A stretch of DNA of 64,000 bases, from NCBI RefSeq assembly GCF_030409755.1, contig NZ_JAUFQE010000001.1, positions 868,001-932,000 of the forward strand, in the 5' to 3' direction. The position numbers and the translations under genes are program-made. The DNA comes from Vibrio lentus (GTDB lineage: Bacteria > Pseudomonadota > Gammaproteobacteria > Enterobacterales > Vibrionaceae). The notes below the pieces were generated by a model. That model searched no databases. It was not told the origin of the DNA and saw only the letters and a program-made list of their open reading frames with translations. Numbering within the stretch: the stretch's first letter is position 1; each line of letters begins with the position of its first letter. Shown piece after piece: positions 63,330 to 64,000 of the stretch.

Positions 63330-64000
63330 CTAAAGCTCTTTAATCTCGATCTGACGCAGCGTTTCCATGTACTCCAAAGTTTCTTTCACATCGACTGGCT
63401 CGTATAAGCGTAACACTCCCGCCCAGCCTTCTGACACTTCAAAATCATAAGCTTCACCGGATCCACAATTAAATGTCACTGACACCGTGCCATCACCGTT
63501 ATCACGCATGGACTCTCCCGACGCATAGAAATGCTCAGAATCAATCCAGCCGTCCGCACCATAAGTTGTCAAAGAGTAGTAACCTCCACGACCTTCAAAG
63601 TCCAAGTTTGGTGTTGGAATCGTCCATTCTTGGCAGGTCGTTTTGCCTTGTCCCGGAACACGCTCTAGATACTGCGCAGTGTCTGCTGGTAGTCCGGCAT
63701 AACCAAATGCCGTTACGTATTTGAAGTGGTGATCTTCTACGTCATTCAAAGTCGCACCAAACCCTTTTAGTCCTTCAATAGGCGCGCCATGTTTCATCAC
63801 GTTATTGATCAGTTTCAATCGATAGTTTTCAACGTCACTTGGGTTGTAGCCTTTGCCTTGATAAGGCTTGTTAGAATTGGCTTTGATAGAAAGTAGACTC
63901 TGACGACGCTTGGTATCTTCGATTGATTCAGCGATACGTGTTCTTGCTAGTACATGAACATGAGTACCAATCGTTAGATCATTGGCAGTCAGATTAAGCG
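63330..64000 (-). CDS. DUF1254/DUF1214-type protein (5' end beyond window)
   Basis: The frame is open to the right window edge, so at least 223 C-terminal residues are present. A TTG near 63818 is not the true start, since the sequence continues upstream with THVHVLARTRIAESIEDTKRRQ and similar. The end resembles DUF1214: GRGGYYSLTTYGADGWIDSEHFYASGESMRDNGDGTVSVTFNC. Proteins with DUF1254/DUF1214 are usually exported, of unknown function, and common in vibrios; the family call is tentative. Confidence 0.6.
   Translation of the reverse strand, partial: LNLTANDLTIGTHVHVLARTRIAESIEDTKRRQSLLSIKANSNKPYQGKGYNPSDVENYRLKLINNVMKHGAPIEGLKGFGATLNDVEDHHFKYVTAFGYAGLPADTAQYLERVPGQGKTTCQEWTIPTPNLDFEGRGGYYSLTTYGADGWIDSEHFYASGESMRDNGDGTVSVTFNCGSGEAYDFEVSEGWAGVLRLYEPVDVKETLEYMETLRQIEIKEL

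Overview
The window looks like part of a Vibrio genome, probably the second chromosome of a Splendidus- or Harveyi-clade species. The evidence is the partial hemin transporter ATPase beside a 153-residue TetR regulator of the LuxT type, a LuxM/LuxN quorum-sensing pair, a Vibrio-type M9 collagenase, and the grouping of nadE, a MOSC-reductase fusion and pyrC, which I recall as a chromosome II neighbourhood in V. cholerae. I see no rRNA, tRNA, CRISPR array or recognisable transposase.

Region 1 (1-9.45 kb) is core-like. It holds the end of hutD, luxT, small conserved proteins (DUF406 and DUF1496 types), an exported repeat protein with a 20-residue LP.G..V.G period, an acyltransferase, a cupin protein, an exported protein plus a NadD-like adenylyltransferase, nadE, and a MOSC / ferredoxin-reductase fusion.

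Region 2 (about 9.45-25.97 kb) is an AT-rich accessory island bounded by a perfect 28-bp direct repeat (9452-9479 and 25941-25968). It carries an EAL phosphodiesterase, two tandem XRE-type regulators with a shared, possibly GNAT-like C-terminal domain, a small exported protein, a six-gene alternate (CS1/TcfC-type) chaperone-usher fimbrial operon ending in a LysM outer-membrane protein, and two tandem lipoproteins. The lipoproteins are almost identical except for their C-terminal jacalin-like lectin domains. The island therefore looks like a surface-attachment module with built-in variation: an A9 tract at the pilin start, in-frame 9-nt repeats, poly-C tracts and duplicated-then-diverged lectin tips.

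Region 3 (26.1-31.5 kb) is core again: a 52-residue Pmp3-type membrane peptide, pyrC, a DUF808 membrane protein, an M14-type peptidase and a BCCT osmolyte transporter.

Region 4 (31.9-54.9 kb) reads as a complete taurine dissimilation pathway feeding the glyoxylate bypass. The parts are a TRAP transporter (tauKLM-like), taurine dehydrogenase (tauXY-like), sulfoacetaldehyde acetyltransferase (xsc), phosphate acetyltransferase (pta), a TauE/SafE sulfite exporter, an IclR regulator, an aldehyde dehydrogenase, malate synthase G, a LysR regulator and isocitrate lyase. Three additions are unusual: a CobS/CobT-like AAA+/VWA pair divergent from xsc, a 190-residue orphan that matches only one internal segment of malate synthase G, and a secreted twin-Cache protein in the TRAP operon. 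An FRG-domain gene flanked by 17-bp repeats sits between tauX and xsc.

Region 5 (55-64 kb) holds an ADP-ribosyltransferase-like protein, a cystatin-like lipoprotein, an M9 collagenase, luxM-luxN with a Qrr-complementary, SD-overlapping palindrome, and a partial DUF1254/DUF1214-type gene running off the end.
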